This document shows positions 36,118 to 44,130 of a stretch of DNA of 48,630 bases, in pieces. This DNA comes from Streptomyces anulatus (lineage in GTDB: Bacteria; Actinomycetota; Actinomycetes; Streptomycetales; Streptomycetaceae). Numbering within the stretch: position 1 is the stretch's first letter; every line of letters starts with the position of its first letter. The stretch spans positions 1-48,630 of the forward strand of contig NZ_JOEZ01000048.1 in assembly GCF_000721175.1 (NCBI RefSeq), in the 5' to 3' direction. The position numbers and the translations under genes are program-made. Below the pieces are notes generated by a model. It ran no database searches. It had not been told where the DNA came from and saw only the letters and a list, made by a program, of their open reading frames with translations.

Positions 36118-36753
36118 TCACCGCGTCACCGTCACCAGCCGCCGCCCGTCCGCCGTCCGCACCTCGAAGTGGTCGATGCCCTCCGGCCGCAGCGCCGCCC
36201 CGCCCGACACCTCCACCGGACCACCCCCAGCGCCCCCGGCCGACCAGCTGCCCACCGTCTCCTCACTGCCGTCCCGGCCCACCGCGACCAGCGCGCACAC
36301 CCCCTCCACCGGAACCCGCGCCACCTCCAGCGCCACCGCCGACCCCCATTCGTGCCCCGCCGCCGTCACCACCGCGGCCACTCCCGACGCCCCGTCGCTC
36401 CCGGACCACCTCCGCACACCCGCCCCGTCCGCCGGACCGCCCGAGGACCCTGCCACCAGCGCGGTGCCGCCCGCCGCCAGCACGACCGCGGCCGCCACCA
36501 GCGCGAGCCGCCGCCGCCCCGCCCTGCGCCGCCCTGCCACCACCACGGCCGTCAGCCGTTCCGCGAGACCGGGCCCCGGCGCCACCGGAGGCCCCGCCAC
36601 CGCCAGCCCCGCCCTCACCCCGGCGAACTCCCGAGCCCGCCCACGGCAGCCGGGACAGTCCGCCAGATGCTCCTCGAACCGGAAGGCGTCGGTGTTCCCG
36701 AGCACACCCAGGGCATAGGCCCCCACACGGATGTGGGGTTCGGTCGTCTGCAT
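36118..36753 (-). CDS. Zinc-finger (zf-HC2) anti-sigma factor-like membrane protein
   Basis: The 211-residue protein starts with a ZAS domain whose zinc ligands are visible as HLADCPGC (H-x3-C-x2-C), preceded by IRVGAYALGVLGNTDAFRFEEH. A single membrane helix (about residues 90-110, LALVAAAVVLAAGGTALVAG) and an extracytoplasmic beta-rich domain follow (GHEWGSAVALEVARVPVEGVCALVAVG). Such proteins hold an ECF sigma factor at the membrane. No sigma gene is adjacent; the nearest is at 41473-42045, which has its own mini anti-sigma. ATG at 36753 (MQTTEPHIRVGAY) fits the family. It is divergent from the LytTR regulator at 36825. Confidence 0.85.
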   Translation of the reverse strand: MQTTEPHIRVGAYALGVLGNTDAFRFEEHLADCPGCRGRAREFAGVRAGLAVAGPPVAPGPGLAERLTAVVVAGRRRAGRRRLALVAAAVVLAAGGTALVAGSSGGPADGAGVRRWSGSDGASGVAAVVTAAGHEWGSAVALEVARVPVEGVCALVAVGRDGSEETVGSWSAGGAGGGPVEVSGGAALRPEGIDHFEVRTADGRRLVTVTR

Positions 36754-36824
36754 GTACTGCGGTACGGGAACAAGCCGCACATCACTCAAGCCATCGGCTC
36801 CCACACCCCCTAAACTCCGGCCTC

Positions 36825-37577
36825 ATGCTGCGCGTACTCGCCGTCGACGACGAACAACCCGCCCTGGAGGAACTCCTCTACCTCCTGCGCGCCGACCCCC
36901 GTGTCCGCAGCGCCGAGGGCGCCACCGGCGCGACCGAGGCACTGCGCCGCATCGGGGGCGCGGTGGACGCCGGGCCCGACGACCCGTCCGCGATCGACGT
37001 GGTCTTCCTCGACATCCACATGGCCGGACTCACCGGCCTCGACGTCGCCCAGCTCCTCGCCGGGTTCGCCGCGCCCCCGCTCATCGTCTTCGTCACCGCG
37101 CACGAGGGCTTCGCCGTCCACGCCTTCGACCTCAAGGCCGTCGACTACGTGCTCAAACCGGTCCGCCGCGAACGCCTCGCCGAAGCCGTCCGCCGGGTCG
37201 CCGAACAGGTGGGGGACCGGACCTCACCCGTCCACGACAGCGCGGGGGACCAGATCCCGGTCGAGCTCGGCGGCGTCATCCGCTTCATCCCCATCGACGA
37301 GATCGCCTACGCCGAGGCGCAGGGTGACTACGCGCGCCTGCACACCGCCACCGGCAGCCATCTCGTCCGCATTCCGCTCACCACCCTGGAGGAGCGCTGG
37401 CGCTCCCGCGGTTTCGTCCGGATCCACCGCCGCCACCTCGTGGCACTGGGCCGCATCGACGAACTGCGACTGGACGCGGGCAGCATGAGCGTGCGCATCG
37501 GGGAGGCCGAACTCGCCGTCAGCCGCCGCCACACCCGCGCCCTGCGCGACCTCCTGATGCGCCAGGGAGGCCGCTGA
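36825..37577 (+). CDS. LytTR-type response regulator
   Basis: The 250-residue regulator has an N-terminal receiver (LAVDDEQPALEEL, phosphoacceptor Asp in VVFLDIHMAGLTG, Lys in DYVLKPVRRERL) and a C-terminal LytTR DNA-binding domain (about 150-245; IDEIAYAEAQGDYARLHT, FVRIHRRHLVAL, SRRHTRALRDLL). It belongs with the LytS-type kinase encoded four genes on (39522-40712). The genes between, an YjcH-like protein and a sodium:solute symporter, are the likely targets. The layout resembles BtsS/BtsR and YpdA/YpdB, which control pyruvate transporters. The ATG at 36825 has only weak ribosome-site signals. Confidence 0.92.
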   Translation: MLRVLAVDDEQPALEELLYLLRADPRVRSAEGATGATEALRRIGGAVDAGPDDPSAIDVVFLDIHMAGLTGLDVAQLLAGFAAPPLIVFVTAHEGFAVHAFDLKAVDYVLKPVRRERLAEAVRRVAEQVGDRTSPVHDSAGDQIPVELGGVIRFIPIDEIAYAEAQGDYARLHTATGSHLVRIPLTTLEERWRSRGFVRIHRRHLVALGRIDELRLDAGSMSVRIGEAELAVSRRHTRALRDLLMRQGGR

Positions 37578-37663
37578 GAGAAGGCGCCGGGCCGCCGCTG
37601 ACCTGCTGCGTCCTTCGGTTGTCCCTTCCCAGCATCACCCGCCGACGCCTACACTCCGAGCCC

Positions 37664-38026
37664 ATGTCCGCAGAGCCAACCCCCCGGCGCGAAGTGGTCA
37701 CGGGGGAGCCGCGGCGGGTGCGCCCGCTGCCCCGCTACCGCACCCAGTCGGAGATCGACGAGCAGACCGCCCTCGGCGGCGCCTATGTGCGCTCGCTGAT
37801 GCGCGGACAGCTGCGCGCCGGGCTCACCGTCTTCGGCGTGCTCGCCCTCGTCGCGGGCACCCTGCCGCTCCTCTTCGCCGCGCTGAACAGCTCCGCCCTC
37901 GTCTGGGCGCTGCTCGGCTTCGCCACCTACCCGCCACTCACCCTGGCCGGCTGGTGGTACGTCCGCCGGGCCGAGCGCAACGAACGCGACTTCGCCCGGC
38001 TGGTGGAGGGCCGCCCCGCCCCGTGA
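37664..38026 (+). CDS. YjcH-like (DUF485-type) small membrane protein
   Basis: The 120-residue protein has a soluble basic N-terminus with RTQSEIDEQTALGGAYVRSLMRGQLRA and two membrane helices (about 60-82 and 88-108), followed by the charged end RRAERNERDFARL. Position and layout match the DUF485/YjcH subunit that precedes ActP-type acetate or pyruvate symporters. The TGA at 38024-38026 overlaps the GTG of the symporter gene (GTGA), so the pair is translationally coupled. ATG at 37664 is preferred over an upstream in-frame codon at 37619 which lacks family similarity. Confidence 0.85.
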   Translation: MSAEPTPRREVVTGEPRRVRPLPRYRTQSEIDEQTALGGAYVRSLMRGQLRAGLTVFGVLALVAGTLPLLFAALNSSALVWALLGFATYPPLTLAGWWYVRRAERNERDFARLVEGRPAP

Positions 38027-39525
38027 GCACCCCCGACCACATGGCGTCCTGGGTGGCCGTCGCCCTCGTCGTCCTCGCCACCGTCCTCGTCGGCGGCTTC
38101 GGCCTGCGCATCTCCCGGACGACCTCCGACTTCTACGTCGCCTCCCGCACCGTACGGCCCCGCCTCAACGCCGCCGCGATCAGCGGCGAGTACCTCTCCG
38201 CCGCCTCCTTCCTCGGCGTCGCCGGGCTCGTCCTCGTCCACGGCCCCGACATGCTCTGGTATCCGGTCGGCTACACCGCCGGCTATCTGGTGCTCCTGAT
38301 CTTCGTCGCCGCGCCGCTGCGCCGCTCGGGGGCGTACACCCTGCCGGACTTCGCCGAAGGACGGCTCGAATCGCGGCGGGTCCGCCGCCTGGTCAGCGCC
38401 CTCGTCGTCGGCGCGGGCTGGCTCTACCTCGTACCGCAGCTCCAGGGCGCCGGACTCACCCTCAAGATCCTCACCGGCGCCCCCGGCTGGCTCGGCGACG
38501 TCCTCGTCGCCACCGTCGTGACCGCCGCCGTCGCCGCAGGCGGCATGCGCTCCATCACCTTCGTCCAGGTCTTCCAGTACTGGCTGAAGCTCACCGCCCT
38601 CCTCGTCCCCGCCCTCTTCCTGGTCCTGGCGTGGCAGGGCGACGGCCGCCCGCGCGTCAGCTTCGACGACCAGCTCGCCGTCTTCCGCGCCGACCACCCG
38701 CTGTACGCGACGTACGGGCTGATCGTGGCGACCTTCCTCGGCACCATGGGCCTGCCCCACGTCGTCGTCCGCTTCTACACCAGCCCCAACGGCCGCGACG
38801 CCCGCCGCACCACCGTCGCCGTCCTCGCACTCGTCGGCCTCTTCTACCTGCTGCCGCCGGTCTACGGCGCGCTGGGCCGGCTCTACACCCCCGAACTGCG
38901 GTACGGGGGAGACGCGGACGCCGCCGTCCTGTTGCTGCCCGCCCGCGTCATCGGCGGACTCGGCGGGGACCTCCTCGGGGCGCTGATCGCCGGCGGGGCC
39001 TTCGCCGCGTTCCTCTCCACCGCCTCCGGGCTCACCATGGCCGTCGCCGGCGTCATCACCCAGGACGTCCTGCCCTCGCGCGGGGTACGCCACTTCCGGC
39101 TCGCCACCGTCCTCGCCATCGCCGTGCCGCTCGCCGGTTCCCTGCTGGTGAGCCGGGTGCCCGTGGCCGACGCGGTGGGCATGGCCTTCGCCGTCTCGGC
39201 CTCCTCCTTCTGCCCGCTGCTCGTCCTCGGCATCTGGTGGCGCCGGCTCACCCCGCCCGGGGCCGTCGCGGGGCTCCTGCTGGGCGGCGGCTCCGCCCTG
39301 CTCGCGGTGGCCATCACCGTCAGCGGAGCCGTACGCCCGCCGGGCTGGCCGCACGCCCTGCTCGCCTGGCCCGCCGTCTGGTCCGTCCCCGTGGGGTTCC
39401 TGGCGATGATCCTCGTCTCGCTCGCCACGCCGGGGCGGATACCCCCGGGCACCAACGCCGCCATGACCCGCTTCCACCTCCCCGAAGCCCTCACCTCCGC
39501 CCGGGCCGCCGGGAGGGAACGATGA
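38023..39525 (+). CDS. Sodium:solute symporter (ActP/MctP-like)
   Basis: The 500-residue SSS-family transporter has about 13 membrane helices. Family blocks are TSDFYVASRTVRPRLNAAAISGEYLSAASFLGVAG, YPVGYTAGYLVLL and TFLGTMGLPHVVVRFYT. The sodium-site region reads AFLSTASGLTMAVAGVITQD, which is where Ser-Thr residues bind Na+. The ActP branch transports acetate, pyruvate or other short monocarboxylates; the substrate here is inferred only from the class and from the coupled YjcH-like gene. The start is GTG at 38023, inside the previous stop. The stop overlaps the LytS-type kinase start (ATGA at 39522), so the three are one translational unit. Confidence 0.93.
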   Translation: MSTPDHMASWVAVALVVLATVLVGGFGLRISRTTSDFYVASRTVRPRLNAAAISGEYLSAASFLGVAGLVLVHGPDMLWYPVGYTAGYLVLLIFVAAPLRRSGAYTLPDFAEGRLESRRVRRLVSALVVGAGWLYLVPQLQGAGLTLKILTGAPGWLGDVLVATVVTAAVAAGGMRSITFVQVFQYWLKLTALLVPALFLVLAWQGDGRPRVSFDDQLAVFRADHPLYATYGLIVATFLGTMGLPHVVVRFYTSPNGRDARRTTVAVLALVGLFYLLPPVYGALGRLYTPELRYGGDADAAVLLLPARVIGGLGGDLLGALIAGGAFAAFLSTASGLTMAVAGVITQDVLPSRGVRHFRLATVLAIAVPLAGSLLVSRVPVADAVGMAFAVSASSFCPLLVLGIWWRRLTPPGAVAGLLLGGGSALLAVAITVSGAVRPPGWPHALLAWPAVWSVPVGFLAMILVSLATPGRIPPGTNAAMTRFHLPEALTSARAAGRER

Positions 39526-40712
39526 CCGGGGCCGCGATCGCCGTCCTCGTCGTGCTGGTCGCGCTGCTGTTCGGCACCGGGTTCTGGCTGGGCCGCCGCA
39601 CCGCCCGCCCGCTGCGCCCCAGCGACGTCGGCACGCCCGTCGAGCACGCCACGTTCGAGACCCTGCACACCGCGTCGCTGGCCGCCCCGCCGCTGCGGGC
39701 CGGGCTCACCGAGGAGAGCGCCCGGCGGGCCGCCCGCCGGCTGCGCTCCCTGCTCGGCACCGACGCCCTCTGCCTCACCGACCGGGACCGGGTGCTGGTC
39801 TGGGACGGCGCTGGGCAGCACCACGACAAGGACGTGATGGAGCACCTGAAGGTGCTGCTGGACAACGGCCGCGGCACCGCCTTCGACAGCGGCTGCGCCG
39901 ACCTCGACTGCCCGCTGCGCTGGGCCGTCGCCGTCCCGCTCACCGTCGAGAACCGGGTCCTGGGCGCACTCGTCGCCTACGCCCCGCGCGAATCGGCGGT
40001 GCTGGCCCGAGCCGCGGGGGAGGTGGCGCGCTGGGTCTGCGTCCAGCTGGAACTGGCCGAGCTGGACCGCTCCCGCACCCAGCTCATCGAGGCCGAGATC
40101 AAGGCCCTGCGGGCGCAGATCTCCCCGCACTTCATCTTCAACTCGCTCGCCGCCATCGCCTCGTTCGTCCGGACCGACCCCGAGCAGGCCCGCGAACTGC
40201 TTCTGGAATTCGCCGACTTCACCCGCTACTCGTTCCGCCGGCACGGGGAGTTCACCACCCTGGCCGACGAACTGCACTCCATCGACCAGTACTTGGCCCT
40301 CGTCCGCGCCCGCTTCGGCGAACGCCTCGCCGTGACCCTCCAGGTCGCCCCCGAGGTGCTGCCGGTCGCGCTGCCGTTCCTGTGCCTCCAGCCGCTGGTG
40401 GAGAACGCCGTCAAGCACGGGCTCGAAGGGGCGGTCACCCGCAGCCGGATCACCATCAGCGCCCTGGACGCCGGCTCGGAGGCCGAGGTGGTCATCGAGG
40501 ACGACGGAACGGGGATGGACCCCGAACGGCTGCGGCAGATCCTGCGCGGCGAGGGCGGCGCCTCCACCGGCATCGGTCTGCTCAACGTGGACGAGCGGCT
40601 GCGCCAGGTCTACGGCGACGACTACGGCCTCGTCATCGAGACCGGGGTCGGGGCGGGCATGAAGATCACGGTGCGGCTGCCCAAGTACCGTGCCGGGGTC
40701 CACGGTTCCTGA
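39522..40712 (+). CDS. LytS-type sensor histidine kinase
   Basis: The 396-residue kinase has one N-terminal membrane helix (about 5-24) and no multi-helix sensor domain, unlike LytS or BtsS. A GAF-like domain follows (about 65-180; RSLLGTDALCLTDRDRVLVW, LRWAVAVPLTVENRVLGALVAYAP), then the His_kinase box ALRAQISPHFIFNSLAAIASF with the phospho-His in PHF. The HATPase_c is at about 270-390 (LQPLVENAVKHGLEG, EDDGTGMDPERL, GIGLLNVDERLRQVYG). It should phosphorylate the LytTR regulator at 36825. Because it is co-translated with the symporter, transporter-linked sensing is a reasonable idea. ATG at 39522 follows GGGAGGG. Confidence 0.92.
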   Translation: MTGAAIAVLVVLVALLFGTGFWLGRRTARPLRPSDVGTPVEHATFETLHTASLAAPPLRAGLTEESARRAARRLRSLLGTDALCLTDRDRVLVWDGAGQHHDKDVMEHLKVLLDNGRGTAFDSGCADLDCPLRWAVAVPLTVENRVLGALVAYAPRESAVLARAAGEVARWVCVQLELAELDRSRTQLIEAEIKALRAQISPHFIFNSLAAIASFVRTDPEQARELLLEFADFTRYSFRRHGEFTTLADELHSIDQYLALVRARFGERLAVTLQVAPEVLPVALPFLCLQPLVENAVKHGLEGAVTRSRITISALDAGSEAEVVIEDDGTGMDPERLRQILRGEGGASTGIGLLNVDERLRQVYGDDYGLVIETGVGAGMKITVRLPKYRAGVHGS

Positions 40713-40722
40713 ACGGGAGGGT

Positions 40723-41229
40723 TCAGCACAGGTGGACGGCCAGATGGCCCAGCGGCAGCCCCAACTGCCAGGCCGGCGTCCAGATCCGGACCTCGCCCTC
40801 CTCCGCCGGGCCGGCCGCGGGCTCCCAGGGGGCGGGGCCGATCGCGTCCAGGTCCGCCGCGAGCAGTTCGGTCTCCTCCAGCCAGCGCCAGGCCGCCCGC
40901 GCCAACGCCAGATCGGGGTCGCCGGGCGCGGCGCACCGCCCGGCCTGCGCCAGCCGCTCGCAGATCCAGGTGCGCCAGGTGCGGCCGTACGCCGTGAGTA
41001 TCCGCAACTCGTCGACCCGCGGTCCGGGCAGGGGCCGGAGGGCGGGGGCGTCCCCGGGGAGTTCGCACAGGAACATCGTCAGCGCGAGCGCGTCGCGCCC
41101 CGCCCGGAACTCCAGGGTCTCCGGCTCCATCAGATCACCGGTCCGTAGCAGTTCGTCGGCGACGTACTCGGTGGACAGCCAGGTCATCGGTACCTGGAGC
41201 CCGGTCCCATCCGTATCCTCGGGACGCAT
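40723..41229 (-). CDS. Conserved hypothetical soluble protein
   Basis: The 168-residue acidic protein has no signal peptide or membrane helix. It contains VPMTWLSTEYVADELLRTGDLMEPETLEFRAGRDALALTMFLCELPG and ERLAQAGRCAAPGDPDLALARAAWRWLEE, all predicted helical. I recognise no domain. The ATG at 41229 follows AGAGG; a start 13 codons earlier (41268) is less likely. The codon pattern is that of a real gene. It is convergent with the LytS-type kinase (10-base gap) and divergent from the mini anti-sigma gene. Confidence 0.7.
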   Translation of the reverse strand: MRPEDTDGTGLQVPMTWLSTEYVADELLRTGDLMEPETLEFRAGRDALALTMFLCELPGDAPALRPLPGPRVDELRILTAYGRTWRTWICERLAQAGRCAAPGDPDLALARAAWRWLEETELLAADLDAIGPAPWEPAAGPAEEGEVRIWTPAWQLGLPLGHLAVHLC

Positions 41230-41341
41230 CCCGTCTCGCCTCTTTCCTTGCTCGGTACCGGGCTTCACGCAGCATTGAACCGGGGGCGGGCGCCCCGCGT
41301 GGGCAGAAGGGGAGGACCGCCCAGGAGATGCGAGGCTGTGA

Positions 41342-41539
41342 ATGAGTGCCGACCCCGGCGACGACCCGCACGTGCGCCTGCTGCTGGGCGCGTACGTCCT
41401 GGACGCCCTGGACGACGGGGAGACCTGCCGGGTCGCCCGCCACCTCCGGGGCTGCGACGACTGCGCCCGGGTCTACGTGGAGGTGGCCGAGGCCTCCGCC
41501 CTGCTGGCGCTGCTCCGGTCCGATGACCTGCGGGAGTAG
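41342..41539 (+). CDS. Small zinc-finger (zf-HC2) anti-sigma-like protein
   Basis: The 65-residue protein is little more than a ZAS domain: VRLLLGAYVLDALDDGETCRVARHLRGCDDCARVY has the H-x3-C-x2-C ligands. It lacks the membrane helix and outer domain found in the relative at 36118. It may be a soluble mini anti-sigma factor or a gene cut short. Its last 67 bases overlap the 3' end of the convergent ECF sigma gene, so the pair cannot be co-transcribed as such pairs usually are. The start ATG at 41342 has GAGATGCGAGG upstream, a fair ribosome site. Confidence 0.75.
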   Translation: MSADPGDDPHVRLLLGAYVLDALDDGETCRVARHLRGCDDCARVYVEVAEASALLALLRSDDLRE

Positions 41540-42045
41540 CCGGGCAGGGTCCGCGCAAGAACCCGCAGGGCGTAGTACGACCGGGACTTGACGGTCCCGG
41601 CGGGGATGCCGAGCACCGCGGCCGTCTCGCCGACGCTCAGCCCGCGGAAGTAGATCTGCACCAGCACCGCACGGTGCTCGGGGCTGAGGGTGCGGACCGC
41701 CTCGCGGACGTCCAGGGCGCGGACGGCGCGGTCCGCGGCGTCCAGGGCGGCCGGGGTGCTCTCCAGCACCGTGTCGCTGACCTCGACGGGGCGGGCCTGA
41801 CGGGAGCGCCGCGCGTCGATGGCGAGGCGGCGGCCGACAGTGAACAGCCAGGGCCGCATCGATTCGTAGGGGGCGTCGAAGGCCTCGGGATGCTGCCAGG
41901 CGCGTACGAGGGTCTCCTGCACCAGGTCCTCGGCCCGCTGCCGGTCCCCGAAGGTCAGGCCGAGGAGGAAGTGGAACAGGGCGGGGCCGTGTTCCCGCTG
42001 CAACTCCGCGAGGGTCCGCTCGTCGGTCGTCGTCGTGGTGTTCAT
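41473..42045 (-). CDS. ECF-type RNA polymerase sigma factor
   Basis: This 190-residue ECF sigma factor has region 2 (HGPALFHFLLGLTFGDRQRAEDLVQETLVRAWQHPEAF, then MRPWLFTVGRRLAIDARR) and region 4 (VREAVRTLSPEHRAVLVQIYFRGLSVGETAAVLGIPAGTVKSRSYYALRVL). The WLFTVGRRLAIDARRSR segment is typical of factors paired with zinc-finger anti-sigmas. Its C-terminus (SRRSSDRSSASRAEAS) is encoded by the stretch overlapping the mini anti-sigma gene on the other strand. ATG at 42045 follows GGAGAGGA. The frame stays open upstream to 42288 without homology. It is divergent from the CapA-like gene, and an inverted repeat lies between. Confidence 0.92.
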   Translation of the reverse strand: MNTTTTTDERTLAELQREHGPALFHFLLGLTFGDRQRAEDLVQETLVRAWQHPEAFDAPYESMRPWLFTVGRRLAIDARRSRQARPVEVSDTVLESTPAALDAADRAVRALDVREAVRTLSPEHRAVLVQIYFRGLSVGETAAVLGIPAGTVKSRSYYALRVLARTLPGYSRRSSDRSSASRAEASATST

Positions 42046-42274
42046 GAACGTCCTCTCCCGCCGAGGCCCCTGACGGCCTCGTTGCCGACTGGCGTATCCG
42101 AACGCATTCGGCGGCGCGGGAACAGGCGGTTCGCCGAGGCGTGCGACGAGCGGTCGCTCAGTGCGGCGAATGGTGCGGTGAACGGTCGAAGGGCCGTCGG
42201 GGTCGGCCGGTACGACCAGTTCAGCTAGGTATGCGGCAGTGCTCCTTGCGTATGCGATATGAAGGTATGTGTAG

Positions 42275-42296
42275 TCGGATGGTCGCAATCATCCGA
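42275..42296. promoter_or_regulatory. Inverted repeat upstream of the CapA-like gene
   Basis: TCGGATG (42275-42281) and CATCCGA (42290-42296) form a perfect 7-bp dyad with an 8-base spacer, 17 bases before the ATG at 42313. The whole 42,190-42,300 stretch is noticeably AT-richer than its surroundings (TATGCGATATGAAGGTATG), as expected for a promoter. The dyad could be an operator or a short 5' hairpin close to the ribosome site. Confidence 0.45.
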
Positions 42297-42312
42297 ACAT
42301 GGAGTCGAGCAG

Positions 42313-43509
42313 ATGACGCAGCGCATCCGACCGGGCACGGTGGCCGCCCTCGCCCTCCTGCTCGCCGCGGCCACCGGCTGCACCGGGCAGCAGTACACGG
42401 CCTCCGTGCCGAGCGGACCGCCCGCCGCCCGCGGTGCGGGCGGCCAGGACGCCGACGGGCCCCGCCCGTTCACGCTTCTCGCCGCGGGCGACGTCCTGCC
42501 GCACTCCTCCGTGATCGACCGGGCCGCCGCCGACGCGGGCGGCCAGGGCTACGACTTCGCCCCGATGCTGGCCGGTGTCGCACCGGTCGTCTCCGGCGCC
42601 GACCTGGCGTTCTGCCATATGGAGACGGTGTACGGGAAGGAGGGCGGTCCCTACACCGGCTACCCGAGCTTCAAGTCGCCGCCCGAGGTCGCCACCGCTC
42701 TGCGCACCACCGGGTTCGACTCCTGCTCCACCGCCTCCAACCACACCCTCGACGACGGGGCCGAAGGCGTCCGGCGGACACTGGGAGCACTGGACAGGGC
42801 GGGCATCCGGCACGCCGGCTCCGCCCGTACCGCCGCCGAGGCCGCCCGGCCCACGATCCTGCCCGCCGGGCCGGGGAAGGGTGCGGCCAAGGTCGCCCAC
42901 CTCGCGTACACCTACGGCACCAACGACATCCCGCTGCCCGCCGACCGGCCCTGGACGGTCGACGTGACCGACGAGCGGAAGATCATCGAGGAGGCCAGGG
43001 CGGCCCGGCGCGCCGGGGCCGACGTCGTCGTCCTGTCCGCCCACTGGGGCACCGAATGGCAGGACGAGCCGGACGGGCAGCAGCTGGAGCTGGCCCGGCG
43101 CCTCACCGCGTCCGCCGACGGGGGCCGCCCCGACATCGACCTGATCATCGGCACCCACGCGCATGTGCCGCAGGCGTACGAGAAGGTCAACGGCACCTGG
43201 GTCGTCTACGGCATGGGCGACCAGATCGCCGGAGCGATGATCAACTATGAGGGGGTCCAGGACCCGCGCGGCAACCAGAGCTCGATGGGCCGCTTCACCT
43301 TCGCGCCGCCCGCGAAGCCCGGTGAGCGCTGGACCGTGAAGAAGGCGGAGTTCGTCCCGCAGTGGTACGACACCGTCACCGGACGCGCCGTCAACCTCAA
43401 CACCACCATCGACGACGGTGCCGAGCACCTCCGCGAGGTCCGCGACCGTATCCGTACCGTCGTCCTCGGCCGGGGTGCGGAGGGCGACGGGCTCCTCATG
43501 GGAAAGTGA
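42313..43509 (+). CDS. CapA-family (poly-gamma-glutamate biosynthesis-type) lipoprotein
   Basis: The 398-residue product has a signal peptide with lipobox AAATGC, so it should be anchored outside the membrane. The CapA metallophosphatase-like fold follows: FTLLAAGDVLPHSSV, ADLAFCHMETVYG, TGFDSCSTASNHTLDDGAEGVRRTLGAL, VVVLSAHWGTEW and DLIIGTHAHVPQAYEKVNGTWVVYGMGD. The Asp, Asn-His and His residues line up with the calcineurin-like metal site. CapA proteins assist capsule or poly-glutamate export. No capBC genes lie here, so this is a stand-alone member of unknown substrate. ATG at 42313 follows GGAG eight bases away. Confidence 0.9.
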   Translation: MTQRIRPGTVAALALLLAAATGCTGQQYTASVPSGPPAARGAGGQDADGPRPFTLLAAGDVLPHSSVIDRAAADAGGQGYDFAPMLAGVAPVVSGADLAFCHMETVYGKEGGPYTGYPSFKSPPEVATALRTTGFDSCSTASNHTLDDGAEGVRRTLGALDRAGIRHAGSARTAAEAARPTILPAGPGKGAAKVAHLAYTYGTNDIPLPADRPWTVDVTDERKIIEEARAARRAGADVVVLSAHWGTEWQDEPDGQQLELARRLTASADGGRPDIDLIIGTHAHVPQAYEKVNGTWVVYGMGDQIAGAMINYEGVQDPRGNQSSMGRFTFAPPAKPGERWTVKKAEFVPQWYDTVTGRAVNLNTTIDDGAEHLREVRDRIRTVVLGRGAEGDGLLMGK

Positions 43510-43516
43510 ACGCTCT

Positions 43517-43978
43517 TCACGGCACCACGGTGACCGGCCAGCGTCCCGCCTTCACCAGGCGTACCGCCACCGAACCGATGAAGCGGTGCCCGGCCGACTC
43601 CGAGGCCCCGACCACCACCGCGTCCGCCTTCAGCTCGTCGGCCGCCGTCACGAGGCCGTTGTAGGGGTCGCCCCGGAAGGTGTGGAACTCCCACCGCATG
43701 TCCCACGTGTCACTGAAGCGCTCGGTCGCCGCGCGGATCTCGGCGGCCAGGTCCTCCGCCACCTCGCCCGTGGCGTCGCTCACCGGCACACCCAGCGCGG
43801 CGCCCGCCGTCATGACCGGCTGGACGTACACCAGGGCCAGCATGGCGTTCTGCCGACGGGCGAGTCCGGCGGCGTAGGCCGCCGCGCGCATCGACGAATC
43901 GGTGCCGTCGAGCCCCGCGACGATCACCTTGGGGCCGTCCGTACCGCGTTCGAACCGATGAGGCTGCTGCTCTGTCAC
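43517..43978 (-). CDS. Universal stress protein (UspA family)
   Basis: The 153-residue single Usp domain has VIVAGLDGTDSSMRAAAYAAGLARRQNAMLALVYV at the start and ELKADAVVVGASESAGHRFIGSVAVRLVKAGRWPVTVVP at the end. The ATP-binding G-x2-G-x9-G-(S/T) motif is present in altered form (GASESAGHRFIGSVA). Such proteins bind ATP or AMP and act in stress survival. The GTG at 43978 is preferred; an open frame continues upstream into the space before the deacetylase gene without similarity. It is convergent with the CapA-like gene (7-base gap) and divergent from the deacetylase. Confidence 0.88.
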   Translation of the reverse strand: MTEQQPHRFERGTDGPKVIVAGLDGTDSSMRAAAYAAGLARRQNAMLALVYVQPVMTAGAALGVPVSDATGEVAEDLAAEIRAATERFSDTWDMRWEFHTFRGDPYNGLVTAADELKADAVVVGASESAGHRFIGSVAVRLVKAGRWPVTVVP

Positions 43979-44130
43979 GGCTCCGAGGCTATCGGCCCGC
44001 GCCGCGGGGGAGGCCCGGGGCCGTCGGCGAGCTCCGAGGAAGATGAACATACTGCGTCGATCGGGTGCAAAACGGTCAGCGCTCGGTGTCGGCGGCCGGA
44101 GTGGACGTCCGGCCGTGCGAGCAGTTGGCC

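Noticed and set aside
37927..39477. 516-codon minus-strand frame opposite the symporter, extremely Gly/Glu/Asp-rich
   Set aside because: It is the mirror of GC-biased third positions of the symporter and has no ribosome site or homology-like blocks.
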